NCBI RefSeq assembly: GCF_050908995.1
Contig: NC_135127.1
Coordinates: 10,496,001 to 10,560,000, forward strand
Direction: 5' to 3'
Source of the DNA: Andrena cerasifolii
Taxonomy: Eukaryota > Arthropoda > Insecta > Hymenoptera > Andrenidae
DNA: 64,000 nt
A program made the position numbers and the translations under genes. Under the pieces are notes generated by a model, which was not told the origin of the DNA, searched no databases, and was given only the letters and a program-made list of their open reading frames with translations. Positions within the stretch are counted from its first letter, which is position 1. Every line of letters begins with the position of its first letter. Shown here piece by piece: positions 1 through 13,100 of the stretch.

Positions 1-114
1 CAGAAGAGACGAACATAATAATTAAGTAAATTCCAAATCCCGTTCCATTATTAATCCACTTATTACCCCTTTGCTCGCGAGAGGATTACTCACTTTTATT
101 TTAAATCCGTTCAG

Positions 115-1850
115 ATGCGAAGAGACTGATTGGCCGCCGCTTCGACGACGCAACGGTACAGAGCGATATGAAGCATTGGCCGTTCACGGTGGTCAACGAT
201 GCCGGGAAGCCAAAGATCAAGGTCACGTACAAGGATGAAACGAAGTCGTTCTTCCCAGAGGAGGTGTCTTCCATGGTTCTCACGAAGATGAAGGAAACGG
301 CGGAGGCGTACTTGGGGAAGAAAGTCACCGACGCCGTGGTCACCGTGCCAGCGTACTTTAACGATTCCCAGAGACAAGCCACGAAAGACGCGGGAGCGAT
401 AGCAGGCCTGAACGTTTTGAGAATAATCAACGAGCCGACCGCGGCAGCTATTGCCTATGGCCTAGATAAAAGAACAGCGGGCGAAAAGAACGTGTTGATT
501 TTCGATCTGGGCGGCGGTACATTTGACGTGTCGATCTTGACGATCGAGGATGGCATCTTCGAGGTGAAATCGACAGCAGGCGACACTCACCTCGGCGGGG
601 AGGACTTCGATAACCGCATGGTGAACCATTTCGTCCAGGAGTTCAAGAGGAAGTACAAAAAGGATCTAAGCATAAATAAGAGAGCCCTGAGGCGCTTGAG
701 GACGTCCTGCGAGAGGGCAAAGAGGACCCTGAGCTCGTCCACGCAAGCCAGCATCGAGATCGACTCTCTATTCGAGGGCATCGATTTCTACACGTCGGTC
801 ACCAGAGCGAGATTCGAGGAGCTCTGCGCGGATCTGTTCAGGAGCACGCTGGAGCCGGTAGAGAAGGCTCTGCGGGACGCGAAGATGGACAAAGCTCAAA
901 TTCACAGCATCGTTCTAGTCGGTGGGTCTACCAGGATACCAAAGATACAGAAGCTACTCCAAGACTTCTTCAACGGCAAGGAGCTGAACAAGTCCATTAA
1001 CCCAGACGAGGCGGTAGCCTACGGTGCCGCCGTGCAGGCCGCCATCCTGCACGGTGACAAGTCCGAGGAGGTTCAAGATCTGTTGCTACTGGACGTCACG
1101 CCGCTGTCTCTGGGTATAGAGACGGCTGGTGGTGTTATGACCACTCTGATCAAGAGGAACACCACCATACCGACGAAACAGACGCAAACCTTCACCACCT
1201 ACTCGGACAATCAGCCCGGCGTTCTCATCCAAGTATACGAAGGAGAGAGGGCCATGACCAAGGACAACAACATCCTGGGCAAGTTCGAATTGACTGGCAT
1301 TCCACCCGCGCCCAGGGGCGTGCCTCAGATCGAGGTGACCTTCGACATCGACGCCAACGGTATCTTGAACGTCACCGCGATCGAGAAGTCCACTGGAAAG
1401 GAGAACAAGATCACCATCACCAACGACAAGGGTCGATTGTCGAAGGATGACATCGAGAAGATGGTGAACGACGCGGAGAAGTACCGTAACGAGGACGAGC
1501 AGCAACGCGAGAGGATATCCGCGAAGAATTCCCTCGAGTCGTACTGCTTCAACATGAAGAGCACGATGGAGGACGAGAAGCTGAAAGACAAGATCAACCC
1601 GGCCGACAAGCAGAAAGTTATGGACAAATGCAACGAGGTGATCGCCTGGCTGGACGCGAATCAGCTGGCTGAAAAAGAAGAGTTCGCTGACAAGCAAAAG
1701 GAGCTGGAATCCATTTGCAGCCCGATCGTCGCGAAGCTGTACCAGGGCGGCGCCGCACCTGGCGGGTTCCCGGGTGCACCACCAGGCGGGCCAGCCGGAG
1801 CTGCCCCTGGCGCCGGCGGAGCCGGACCAACCATCGAGGAAGTAGACTAA
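115..1850 (+). CDS. Hsc70-4: Heat shock cognate 70 kDa protein, cytosolic; last coding exon (5' exons outside the window)
   Basis: Cytosolic ATP-dependent chaperone that binds exposed hydrophobic peptides and works with J-proteins and exchange factors. The exon opens after a pyrimidine-type acceptor (AG at 113-114) in phase 1 and reads [G][13 protein letters not shown], so about the first 70 residues lie on exons to the left. Visible from there: the nucleotide-binding domain with [10 protein letters not shown] (phosphate loop) and [10 protein letters not shown] (adenosine region), the linker [15 protein letters not shown], the substrate-binding domain, a helical lid, a Gly/Pro/Ala-rich tail and the terminal GPTIEEVD that docks TPR co-chaperones. 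The exon gives 577 residues, consistent with a full protein of about 650. EEVD and the lack of an ER signal (KDEL) indicate the cytosolic form. Presence of introns favours a constitutive cognate over a heat-inducible Hsp70. An ORF scan would start at the Met at 168, but coding clearly begins upstream. Confidence 0.96.
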
Positions 1851-2008
1851 AGTCGTTCATCGTTCAGCTGCCACACAACGTCACGCTTCAAATATTTATT
1901 TTTAAAGTATTTCGTACAACGGTGACACTTCAGCTTCTGTGTATTCGTGTCTACTAATATATTTTGCGAGATCAAAGACTTTATTTCACTGAGAAGAGTA
2001 TTTAATTT

Positions 2009-2014
2009 AATAAA
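2009..2014 (+). promoter_or_regulatory. Polyadenylation signal of the Hsc70 gene
   Basis: A canonical AATAAA lies about 160 bases after the Hsc70 stop codon in an AT-rich 3' UTR. It sits only about 115 bases before the end of the oppositely oriented gustatory-receptor gene, so the two transcripts probably converge or overlap slightly. Confidence 0.6.
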
Positions 2015-2129
2015 GTAATTTTTTATAGAAAGCACTGTGAGTGGTTAGGCGCACGCACAATACAGATTGTTCCTGTCGCTAATTTTTAATTACATGTATT
2101 TTTCTACGTATTCGTCGATGTTTCATTTC

Positions 2130-3880
2130 TTACTGAGACTCGCTCTCCGGCTTGTAAAACTGCACGAGGATGATCAAGTACGTGGTGATAACGCTGATGA
2201 ACTGAAAACGGTTCCATGAAATTCAGTGTCCCGCGGACACGCGCACCTTTCTTCGATCTACTTACCCTGGTCAGCAATGAGTTATCCAACTCGAAAAAGT
2301 CGCAGGCCGTGAATTTCACGCGGTGCTGTTGCAGTTGCAACGAGAAATCGTTTATTTCGTTCCTGGCGCAGTCGCGCTCGAAGTTTCTTCGCAAAAGGCT
2401 CTCCATCCCGAAACCATTCAGATTCGTTGCGTTATCGCCACACGGATAATCGCAGATCTCTAACTGGTTCTGTTCGGTGTTACGAAAGTTTCGAAAGGAG
2501 GCCAGCCTGTTGAATTTCGTCGCGCTTTGGGCGTTCAACGCGAATTCGGCCATGTTGGGGCCAATTTTCTCTATTTCACGGTGCGTCAGGGTGCACACCC
2601 AGCACATCGCGACGAACTGCCCCCCGTAAATCAACCAGATCACGTTGTTCAGGAATATGAAACCACTTTTCTGCTCTGCCGCGCTCATGTAGATCCTGAA
2701 GAGTTTCGCGACCACCATTATAAACGCATTCGTCGAGCATAACAGCAGATCTATCCCGTAAATCTCGTTCAGTGCCATGATCACGGAGCATGCTTCTGTA
2801 AAAGAGTCAAGATTGCAAGTGTGAAAGGCTCTGCAAGTGGGGCAGGTCGCAGAACCTCGGAGTTCAAAGTACAGTGAGTTACAAAATCACGGCTACACAC
2901 ATTCTGCATTGTATCTTCATATATTCTAGGAGAAAACTTATTTTCATTGACCTCACTTCTTTAAAACTCATTCATCAACCTTTCGGTTATGTTGTGCCAA
3001 TGATTTTGCATCTCACTGTTTTTGCTCAACTAGAAAATAGTGCAGTTGCACGTTGCAAGTGCATCGATGCTCGTCACTTAGGAACTCAACTGCGCCCTCT
3101 ACCATTTCCCCCTGTGCCACAGCAAAAAAAAAGACGCGTTCTATTTCGTCGTAATTCATCAAACTCCTGAACAAACTTTCTTCACTTGCCATTGTACAGC
3201 TTCCTAATCCTCCTTATCCTCAAGGCCACCCACTGCGCGCCCAGTGTCTCGTCCAGTTGCTTGATAGCCTCGTTGATGGTTCTGAATCTCTGGCAAATCA
3301 TGTACACGACGATGTCGAACACGAAGCTGTTCACCAGTGTCTGCGCGATCGTGTAATAAAGAAGCAGATCCGAGGCGTAGATCTGTTCAGGCGCGGTGAA
3401 GTAATAATAAAGAACATGAGCCGCGAGGGAAGCTGGCCCGAGGATGCAGGCGGTTAATATGGCGAAAATCTGTCTGGTCTTCGCGCGTCTATCATTTATC
3501 GGTATCTCCTTGCCGATATGTTGATCCAACGACTCCATCCTCTTCATCAGCTCCGGCCACTTGTCGTAGTGCTGTATTATATGGTACACGTAGTAATAAG
3601 CCGCGATGTGGGAGATGCTCTCGTCCATGCAGTACATGATCTCGAACAGCTTGCTGGTGAACTCTTTGCCGAAGTTCGCAAAGTCTACCGCGCTGAAGGC
3701 AACGATCACCGTGCAGAGACCAAAGTGGATCAGACGTAGGATCACCGTGATCGCTACCGGGCACTCCTTCGGCCGCGCTATACCAACGCCCAGCAGCCAA
3801 GAGACGTACACAATGGGGCGTAATGTTCGCTCAGGTGTCGAGGGGTTGTCCTCCACCCTGACAGTTATTTCTCCCTCCAT
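2130..3880 (-). CDS. Gustatory receptor (7-transmembrane chemoreceptor), complete, three exons
   Basis: Coding exons (transcript order): 3880-3190, 2795-2266, 2201-2130, giving 430 residues, the usual size of insect gustatory receptors. These are membrane ligand-gated cation channels of taste neurons with the N-terminus inside. Several hydrophobic segments are visible in exons 1 and 2. The stretch NSFVFDIVVYMICQRF is typical of the family's middle membrane segment. The last exon carries the family signature TYLIILVQF in transmembrane segment 7, followed by YKPESESQ and stop. Intron 1 joins in phase 1 (G + AA = Glu, giving RKLYNE) and starts with GC instead of GT (GCAAGT); its acceptor is TTTTACAG. 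Intron 2 is GT-AG, phase 0. The gene runs tail-to-tail with Hsc70. It resembles the Gr28/Gr10-type bitter or amino-acid clade more than sugar receptors, but I cannot assign the orthologue or ligand from sequence alone. Confidence 0.9.
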
Positions 3881-6800
3881 CGCGGACTCGAAGCTACCGA
3901 GTTCTGAAACCTCGAGGCGAAGCGTGTCGTTTCTACCGCGACGCGGAGCACACTGCGGGAATGTTCACATTCCCAACTGCCTCGTGGGCAGGATTCAGAT
4001 TGCGACGATACGCAAGGATCATGAAAAATTAAGGGAACCTAGTAAAATTTCGACGACCCGCGGCGAAGGTGGTTTCGTTTGGTGGATGCGGAGATAAGCT
4101 CCACGCACGGGAGGGTTGAAGGGGACGTGGTCTTGCAGAGCGGCCCGTGATATGTGTATATATCGAAAAACGAGCTTTATTTGCCCAACGACTATATTAC
4201 AATTTTATTATACAGTAAACATTTAAAATGGGATAAAACGATAACGCTGAACATCGACCATTCTTTGGTTTTCCCCTTTCGTTTTTTTTTTTTTCATCAT
4301 TTTATTTCTGTTGGTTTAGAAATCAAAGGCGGCGGGTCGAGTCGAGTAGTTCGGATAATTATTAGGCGGGCTGTGACGTTTAATTACTCTGTGTGATACT
4401 CCATTCTCTGTAACAGCGATCAGAGGATCGTTCGGTCACGATCGTCTCGATAAATCGGGTGTGCAATCGTGTTTAGTGTGTTCCGTTGGGTCGTTTAAGT
4501 GGTTAAGATGAGAGATCCTCGCCCCGCTCGCGGGGGAGGATGGCTTACTTTTATTATTACGTAGAATCGCGTAGTCGCAAGAATGTTCCTTAAGACTCTT
4601 CTCTCTACTTCTTTTTTGCTCTTTTCTTTTTATCGTTTTTATGTTGTTTTTATTTAATCGGGAAAGGCAGCGTAATTATTCGAACACGAGACGTCGATAC
4701 ACGTTTGTTTGCTCTCGATCCAAACAGGGTTTTTTTTTTTCCTCCGTCTCTCCTACCCCCTCGCCTCAATGCAACACAGCCCCTCGTGCGTGATCGCTTC
4801 TTACGTATACACACGCATATGTATATAATATATATAATCTTTTTTACTTTTAACGATTTTTATCACTACAATTTACACTGGCCAGCCGAGCAACTCTTTT
4901 ACACCGACAAAAACAAACCCAAATCTTTGCGTCCTAATAATCAGAATTTGGTACGCGACAGACACGAGAACCGAGTGTCCTCGCCATCAGGCGTTTTGCG
5001 GCCCGAAGTCATAAAACCCCTGAATTTCAGTGGGCAGCCCCGATGACGCGAGAAATATTTAATTTCGTAATTTCGACGGTGAACCTAATTATCCGAGTCG
5101 CGATAAATTATTCCGTACCGCAGAGTTCAAGGGGAAACGCGGCGAAATTAATCTCATCGGTACCCGCCGTGGTTCCATTTAAACATTCGTCGGAGCCCAA
5201 TCGATAAGAGGAAAAGAAACGGTGGAAAGGCGGAAGGCCGCTCGTGCTTTGCGCAGCTTGTCGCGAAAAAGCGATACAACGGGCTCGTGGTAGTTATAGA
5301 GCGCAGCTTTCGTCATTTCTTGCGTGCTTTATTTTTCTCGCGGCGGTGACAACGCGCCGACGTTCTGTCGCGACGCGCCCCGTCCGATACCCCCTATTCC
5401 CTCGGTGTGGTTTTTAAATAATTCGTCTAACATTAGAGGTATATTTAGTCTCGACCCACTCGAGAATGCCCTGCCAATTGCTTTTCTATCGCAGCAAACT
5501 CCGTTCGAGCAAACGAAACGATTGAACGCGTCGATATATCCTTTGCGTAAAGACGGAATACGTACGTGTTGATTATAGGTGTTTTTTTCTGTTTTTTTTG
5601 GGGAGGGGTGGGTTTGGTTTTAAGTACGTCCCAGCGATGTTTAGATAAACCTTTGGCGCAGAACATGTAACTGCATTCTTACGAATACTCTGCAGCTTTT
5701 GTTTCTATGTTTTAATGCCACTATGCGCGTGGATCGTGTGATCGTCGAGAGATAATTTCATCAGACGTACCCACGAAATGTTTCGCGCTCGCTTTTTTTT
5801 TATTCCCCCTTGCAATCCGGTTCGCTTCTGTGCTCGCGCTCCAATCGTATCGATCTGTCCCTGATATGTGATTAGAAGTTAGCAAATAGGTGTTTGTAAA
5901 CGGGTTGAAGAAATCGTCGTAGAAAGTTACAAGAATTAAAAAATCAGATCGTTATAAAACGCTGCGTTCGTCTATCTCGTTCGCAAAAATGTGCCGCACC
6001 CGCGTCGGAGGAGATTGATAGCTAACGTAACGACCACTACGAAGTTGAATTATCCACAGAATCCATTGGCGCGAAAGGAAATCTCCGTCCGTCTGCGCAA
6101 ACGATAATCGTTATAGAAAAAAAGAAGGAAAAAATTGATACCCCGCTGATATGTAAGTAAATCGTAATGGAGCTCGATTCTTACTGTGCTGTTCGATCGG
6201 TCGCTTACTCTCGACGCTTCTGAATTTTCATAAAAAAACACTACCCCCGTGCCAATGATCCGTAAGTGCTTAAAAACCTTAAGCCGTAAAAAATGATTTT
6301 GAATGTCCGTTCCCAACATCGCGGATCTATCCTCGTCTGTGAGGTGTGCGCGAGCCGAGTCGTGATTGAAATCTACTTTCTTGCCAGGGAATATAAATAA
6401 ACACGACAGCTTTTGAGTACAATATCAGGCGGCGAGTCTTTAACCTCGACACCTTAAGAACACTGCGCATTTTAAAAATCATATCAGGCTTTTAAGTACC
6501 CAATAGTGGAGCTTCAACATTTCCTACCTACCCAGACGAGGAGACCCTCGATTCCGACCAAGAATCCCCGTGAAATCTTGCTCAACCCTTAAATAACGAC
6601 ACGTGCCACCCAGATTCAGGCGCACCCTCGCCTACCCGCGCCTGCGCCCAGGTGCCGGGCATGCTCCTGAATTTCACGTATTTTACAGCCGAACGCACGC
6701 TCCCATTATCAATCCCACCTCTACTCTCTTTCGAAGCTGGCTGCGTAACTGCCTGCACCTAGATATTTAAAAATATATCTTTTAGAATAAATAATTCTAG

Positions 6801-7129
6801 GCCTTCGCGCGTGGCTCAAGCAAAACGTCAACTTTAACGATCCCTCCGCCATCATTGCACCCTTCGTACCCACATCTTTTTTTTTTTTTAATAGAGCATC
6901 ACGCGCGGATCTCCGTGCCCCGATGCTCTCCGTGTTCCAGCAGCTGGTTTCTAGGCGCGTGATTCTCATCCGCGTCGAAGTGGGGACCATCGGTCCGTTT
7001 AGAATCGCGCTTAACGCGTCGGGACGCGCTCCCCTCGGCGATAACGTAACGGGGCGGCTGCAACCGTTCGCCGGTGGCGCGAGTCCCGCGGGGGCGTGTT
7101 CCGTCCAGTTCGTCGGTCATTGTTCTTAA
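3881..7129. other. Intergenic region between the gustatory receptor and the cysteine-rich membrane protein gene
   Basis: No convincing coding exon on either strand. The region has T-rich runs (near 4285, 4730, 5790, 6880) and open frames with no family resemblance and poor composition. The 5' flank of the receptor gene lies at the left and the 3' UTR of the next gene at the right. Confidence 0.5.
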
Positions 7130-10100
7130 CTACACTTGAAAAATGTCACCGGTGGCGCGTGGAGCGATGTTCGTTTCGAAGATGGACGTTGTCGAGGCGG
7201 TGACCACGGGGGCGATTTCGCCGAATCTGCCCCCGTTCACGTTGGTCGTGGTTATGGTGGTCTTCGCCGACGTCTCCTCTATTGCGTCCGATGTGGTCGG
7301 CACCTGCTGACATACGGGACATTAGAATCAGCACTGATGAAGCACAGGTCGGATTCGAGCCGACTCTGCGAGCTAAAGACTTTTTCGTATCGCGATAGGA
7401 ATGCATTATTTTGCAAGTGTTACACGTGCATAAACGTGGATAACAGCTCTCATCAGAAGCAAACGTTCGTTAAGGTAGGCTCTCACTACGCCTCGCCTCG
7501 GCTCATTTTATTCTTCCTATTGTTTTCTTATGAATTTTGGCAATTTGACTCACACTGTGCCTCGCCTCGGCGCGAGGAATATTTGAGGGAGAGGCGAGGC
7601 GTAGTGTGAGTGGATGCAATGGTACCGCTTTCGGTGACCGCTAAAAGCGGAAGCAAGAGGTTCTCTGAGCCGCTGACCAAACGCATGAACCGAGGCAAGC
7701 CCGGATAACTTCAGGTACGGAAAAACCGAGGCGACGCGAGCCTAGATTGCAGTGCGAAAAGAAGTTGCGCCGAGGCGAGGTGCGGCGTTGTGAGAGCCTA
7801 CCTTGATTTGCTCGGAGCGCCTGATACGCTCACGTCTGGCCACATACGGGCCGCCTCTACTTGCCCGTCTCACGTGGCGAGGAATAGAATATCCAGTGGA
7901 GGATCGTAATATCGAAAAGGAGATCTCTTACCTGCTCATCTTTTTCGTCAGATTCTACTAAAAAATATGAACATAATCGCACCACATCCCCCTCGAAACC
8001 GAACAGTTTCAGAGATGCTAGCTCGTAAAATCTGCAATCGTTCGGCCAGTGAGAGCGGGCTCGTTCGTAAGCAAACAGATTCAGTTCTGGCAAGGTACCT
8101 CGTTATAAAACACCTCCTTTCCTTCCTCCACGGAGGGCAGCAGCTCGTCCGTGGAGTGCGGAGTCCTGGGGCTGGGCGTCGGCGCTACCTGCTGCTGCTG
8201 CTGCTGATGTTGCTCCCGCTGCTTGGCCAGCCTGAGCTCCTGCAGTGCCTGCCGCTGCTCCTTCTCGTTCCTCTCCTTCTCGAGGCGTCGCGCGCTGTAG
8301 CTACGCGCCGAGGACGTCGAGCTGTGAACCGAGGTTAAGCTAGGGCGGCGAGAACCTATCGGGAAGACAAGGGTTAAAGTTCAGTTCCACGGAGCTCGGC
8401 GAACGTGCACCTCCTGCTCTCCGTCGCTACTCTAAGTCGCCAGGCGGATAAGTCGATAAGAATTACGAAAAAAGATCTAATTGCGTCTGCTCGGCTAATA
8501 CCAGCGTGACACTCGCATCTCGCGGAGTCTTTCTATCCGCGCGACGGAATCCTTCGCTCGCTCGCCTAATTCTCTGCCGACGGATAATGCAAGCTCGATG
8601 GTCGCGCCTCGGGGCCGCCCGTCTACAGGCGGCGGTTCGATTAGGGGCCGGTTCCGAAAGCCGGGGGCGAAGGATCGGTTCAGAGCTGTCGGGAGGCGCG
8701 AAGGGGGTACAGAGAAGTATCGCAGCTGGTGTCGCGAGGTCCAAGGGCAATCGGGGTGTTGCGTTAGTACTCGTAGAGAGATGGGGGATATCTTCGTGTG
8801 TTCGGTGTTCGACTGTGCGAGTTGTCATCGTGTGGACATTGTCACTGAAAGCGAACCTCTGCGCGAACGAAAAGCGTTCCCATCGGCTGAAGCGGATGCG
8901 TTATACAGACGGCTTGCGACGCGTGCTCTCTCGCTAATCAATAATGCACTTTTCGTAAAAGGGAATGATTGCTTTCAAGCGTCTAACGGGCTGCGGCAGC
9001 TTTGCACCGGAACATGTATTCTCCGTGTCGCATCAACGTTCTCAGAATTACACAGTCAAGGGCCATTGAAGTCGCGCGTTATATATGCAGAGAGCAGATG
9101 CTTGGCGGGCTGTTTAAGTGTTTCTAATTCAGAGACCTCGTTACGAGTCCTTATTGATTAACGGCGCATACTAAAGGCGACAGGAAATGCAGCCAGAGGC
9201 GGATTTATAGTATATCTGTGTACTGGTCTGTATACAGCGAGTCACAGAATTATTGGCACCTGTCTTTTTTCGGCGGACTTTAGTCGCCCCCTTTTTCCAA
9301 CACCGCTCACGTTCCCATTCAGCGAGTAAAAGTGCCTCCGAACGTGCCTCTCGTCTCGTTCTAATTGGGGTAGTTTCTTTAGAATACTATCCAAGCGGCT
9401 CTGCTGCCAGGATCTTCATTCATCTCTCACGCCGCGCTCCGCATTTTCGTTCGCCTTTTATCCGAAATTTCTTTGTCAAGCTTCTATCCATGCCAATAAT
9501 CCATTGACTCACTGCAGCCAGAGAACAAAGCGGCTCGCTCGAAAGGCATGGCTTCGCTTCTTCGATCCATAGCAAGCATATCTAACAAAATAAAGATCCT
9601 TGCACCTCTTTGGGCTCGCGAGCTCTTTCTCCCGCGGTTGATGCTCCATCTCCCTCGTCACTCGTTTCCGTGAGCATCGGCAACGGACATTATAAGCGCG
9701 AACCGACGCTGTCGCGGAAGCATCGAGTCTTGCAAGTTTATCGTACGCAGAAAACCGAAGCAGAACTGGACGAAGGCAGTTCCCGGCTAGTGGAGCAGGC
9801 AGCTTTCGGTTACGTTTCTCTGCTCGAGTCTCGCTAAATCAAAGCAACAGTTTAAGATGCAGGGAACGGTACAGCAGCGGTAGCGAGCCTCAAGTACAGA
9901 TACTGGAACCGCGGTTCTCCGTGGAGGGGGGTGGTGGTCGTGTTTATTAAAAAGGTTCAAGTAAACTCTCTGTAAAGCCGGGCATCGCATGCGATCCGAC
10001 GAACACAATTAAATGCGTGCGTGTGCAGCGAGCTAGCTAGTGCGTAAAGATTTCGTGTCTCCTCTACGTCTTACCAGAGAACGTTCGTTCGTTAACGAGC

Positions 10101-13100
10101 AACGAAATCGGCCGCTGCCATCTTGCTATCTCGTAACACACTCGTGCAGCGCTTTGATTATTGGTTGTTTCTTTTTTTTTTTCAACAAAGAACATCGTAT
10201 TTTGTATTCACGTGAATGCAGCTTTTTTTTTTGTGTACACAATCTCACGAATGCCACAACACGTACGTGTACCGGTGGTTTTAATCAATCCGGGCGGGGG
10301 AGGGTTGGAGGTGAATGTGTGACGAGGTCGAGAGTGATACAGACATTCTGTTTCCCCAGCTAACGTGGCGGATGTTTCGGTAGCGCCGTCACGGCCGGTG
10401 GTCGGCGGAAACGCATCGTTGCGTGAGAAAGAACGAAAGTACAACCGTCCCAAGTCCCGACACTCGGCCATACAACAGAGAAAAGAATGGCCGTTCGTGT
10501 ACAGGGAACGTGAACGAGATCGAAGGGTGGCTCGCGTTTCCCTTCTTTCTTCAGCCCTCTCCCGTAAGAAATCGGTCCCTCCGGGTCGAGGGACCGCGGC
10601 CGCGGCGGGGTGTCAGAGTACGGTCGGGGTGGACCAGAGAAAACCGGGAAACGCAGCGGGGAAGGCGGTTACGGGGGACGCTAAATATCAATAAACAACA
10701 ACTACGACACAACAGCGACAACGGCATGGTACGACTTGAAGCGCCACCATCCTCTTCTTCCTCCTCGTCGGCGTTCACCGCTGAAGAGGCGGCTCGCGGT
10801 CGGACGGGGCGTGAAACGAGCGTGACGGGAACGAGCGGAGGGAGGGCAGATTACCTTCGGAGGGTGAATGGATGGTGGACGGCAAGTGTGCCCCTTATGC
10901 CTCGACGCAACTCGGAAACGGGACTCCAGAATCCCCAAACAATTCTCTAACGAACTACCAAACGAGCGGGTTACCTTACAAAAACAGAAAGAAAATCGAG
11001 AAAGGAAATCTTCGACTCTTCCAACTCGGGAATCTCGCCTCCCCGTTGCGTCGAACCTCGCCAGGCCACCCCCCTTTAGCGAACGACGGAAGAAGACAGA
11101 GGGGGGAGAGACACGGGCAAATAGCAAATTCACTCGAACGAGAAGAAGAGTCACTCGAACTGGGAGAGTGACGGGCAGAGGTGGCGTACAAGAGTGTGAA
11201 AGATGCGGGCATAGAAAGAGTAGAGTAGAGAGAGAGATAGAGAGAGAGAGAGAGATAGAGAAAGAAAGAGAGAGAGAGACAGAGAGAGAGAGAGAAGTAG
11301 ATAGAGACAGAAGACAGACACAACGAAAGAGCTAGAAAGAGATCGTTGATCGTCTACCGAGGCCGTCGGACGATCCCTCAGCAACGTCGCTAAGGGTACG
11401 TCGATGCTTGTTCCCGCCTTTGGTCGCCTGCAGGTGACACGATATAAGCAAGATGGCGGCGGCACGTGCCGCACCTGCTCTCGACGCTGGTACCAGGGGA
11501 CCGCGGCTACCACCGCTGCTCGGCCTCCTGGTGAACGCGTAGGTCAATGGTCCTCCTGTGCTGCTCCGTTGGCTGGAGCGCGAGGACGGTCTTCCACCGT
11601 GGAGCGTCAGCGGGATACCTGTTGGATTCCTTCGATTACTCATCCCTTCTCGATCCTTTCGTCAGCGTGTTCGTCGAGAATTCGCTTCCGCTTTTCGTTG
11701 ACACTAACGCATTCCCTATCGCCCTGCGCATCGGACACCGTCCACCGCAGAGCCCTGCGACCGATGGGCTTCCGAGTGTACCGATTAACGCGACTCGAGT
11801 GGCCGAGCTCGCTGCTTAAGGGGTTATACCAGGAGGCCGAAAAGAGGCGAATGTTTGTGAATTTTTTTTGAAAAAGCGGAAGCATATATTTTTACAGAAC
11901 TTTTTACACTCCAAAGAGCAACATTTAAAGAACATTTGGTAATTTTTTTTTGTTGAAAAATACTTACGTTTATAATAAAAATACAACGACATCCAAGAAG
12001 CCTTTTTAAAAACGGTCAGCCAGATATCTCGAAAACTACTGCACCCATCTTTCGGAAATTTTGTGGGCTTATTTATTGTATAAAAATTTACTGAATGACG
12101 GAGGGATTTTTTTCCACTAGTACGGTTTCGATTTTATCAACGGAAAACAGCCATTAGTGATAACCATGAAGCTATTTTTCGTTGATATAATCGAAACTAT
12201 ACATTGAAAAAAAAAATCCTTCCGCCATTCAGTAGATTTTTATATAAAAAATAAGCCCACAAAATTTCAGAAAGATTGGTGCAGTAGTTTTTGAGACATC
12301 TGGCTCCCCGTTTTAAAAAGGCTTCTTGGATGTCGTTGTATTTTTATTATAAACGTAAATATATTTTGTACAAAAAAATTACCAAATGCTCTTTAAATGT
12401 TGCTCTTTTAAGTGCAGCAAGTTCTGTAAAAATATATACTTCCGCTTTTTCAAAAAAAATTCACAAACATTCGCCTCTTTTCGGCCTCCTGACTAGGCAT
12501 AACCCCTTAATCGGGGGGAATTCTTGGGAAGAACGGTTCGTCGGTACACTGTGAAGTCTGTCGGATGCAGAGCTCTGACGACCACCGTAGATCACGGTAC
12601 AGTTGGAGTAGTGTTATTCGGTGTAGTGTTCGTTTTGTAATTGGGCATGCAAGGAATGTAATAATGAGGTCGAGTTGGTGTGTCGAATGCCCCCCGGGCT
12701 TGGTATTAGTACTTCGATGCAGGCTTCGTGCGCTTCGCAGCCGTCAAACGAATAATTATCGATGTCACGTGACGCTGGTCTGTCACGAGGAATCAGGACG
12801 TTAGAAATACGTGGCGTGCGCTAGCGAGCCTGTTAGACCATGTTCGGAAATATGTGGGACATTTCTTGGGGGATCGATTCTACTTAATATTTCAGCCGTG
12901 TGCCGTTCTGTATTCAAAATTTCCGTTTAAATCGAGACCCGGACACGGTAAAGCCTGCCGAGCAAAAGTATAATATCCGCAAGTAGGAGCAGTCGTTGCG
13001 CATTCGACGGTCTCGAAACGAATGGAACGAGATCGTGAGACGGTAACGTTTTACTCTTTCATCCGTGGATATGAAGTTAGAACCCCTCGCTGGGTCTCCT

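Noticed and set aside
1086..1697. 203-codon open frame antisense to the Hsc70 exon
   Set aside because: It is the shadow of a highly codon-biased Hsc70 exon on the opposite strand and has no recognisable family.
10365..11871. Several overlapping open frames of 90-175 codons on both strands
   Set aside because: GC-rich and GA-repeat composition keeps frames open. No domains, signal peptide or conserved blocks; only the 11618-11511 segment fits splice phase with a real gene.
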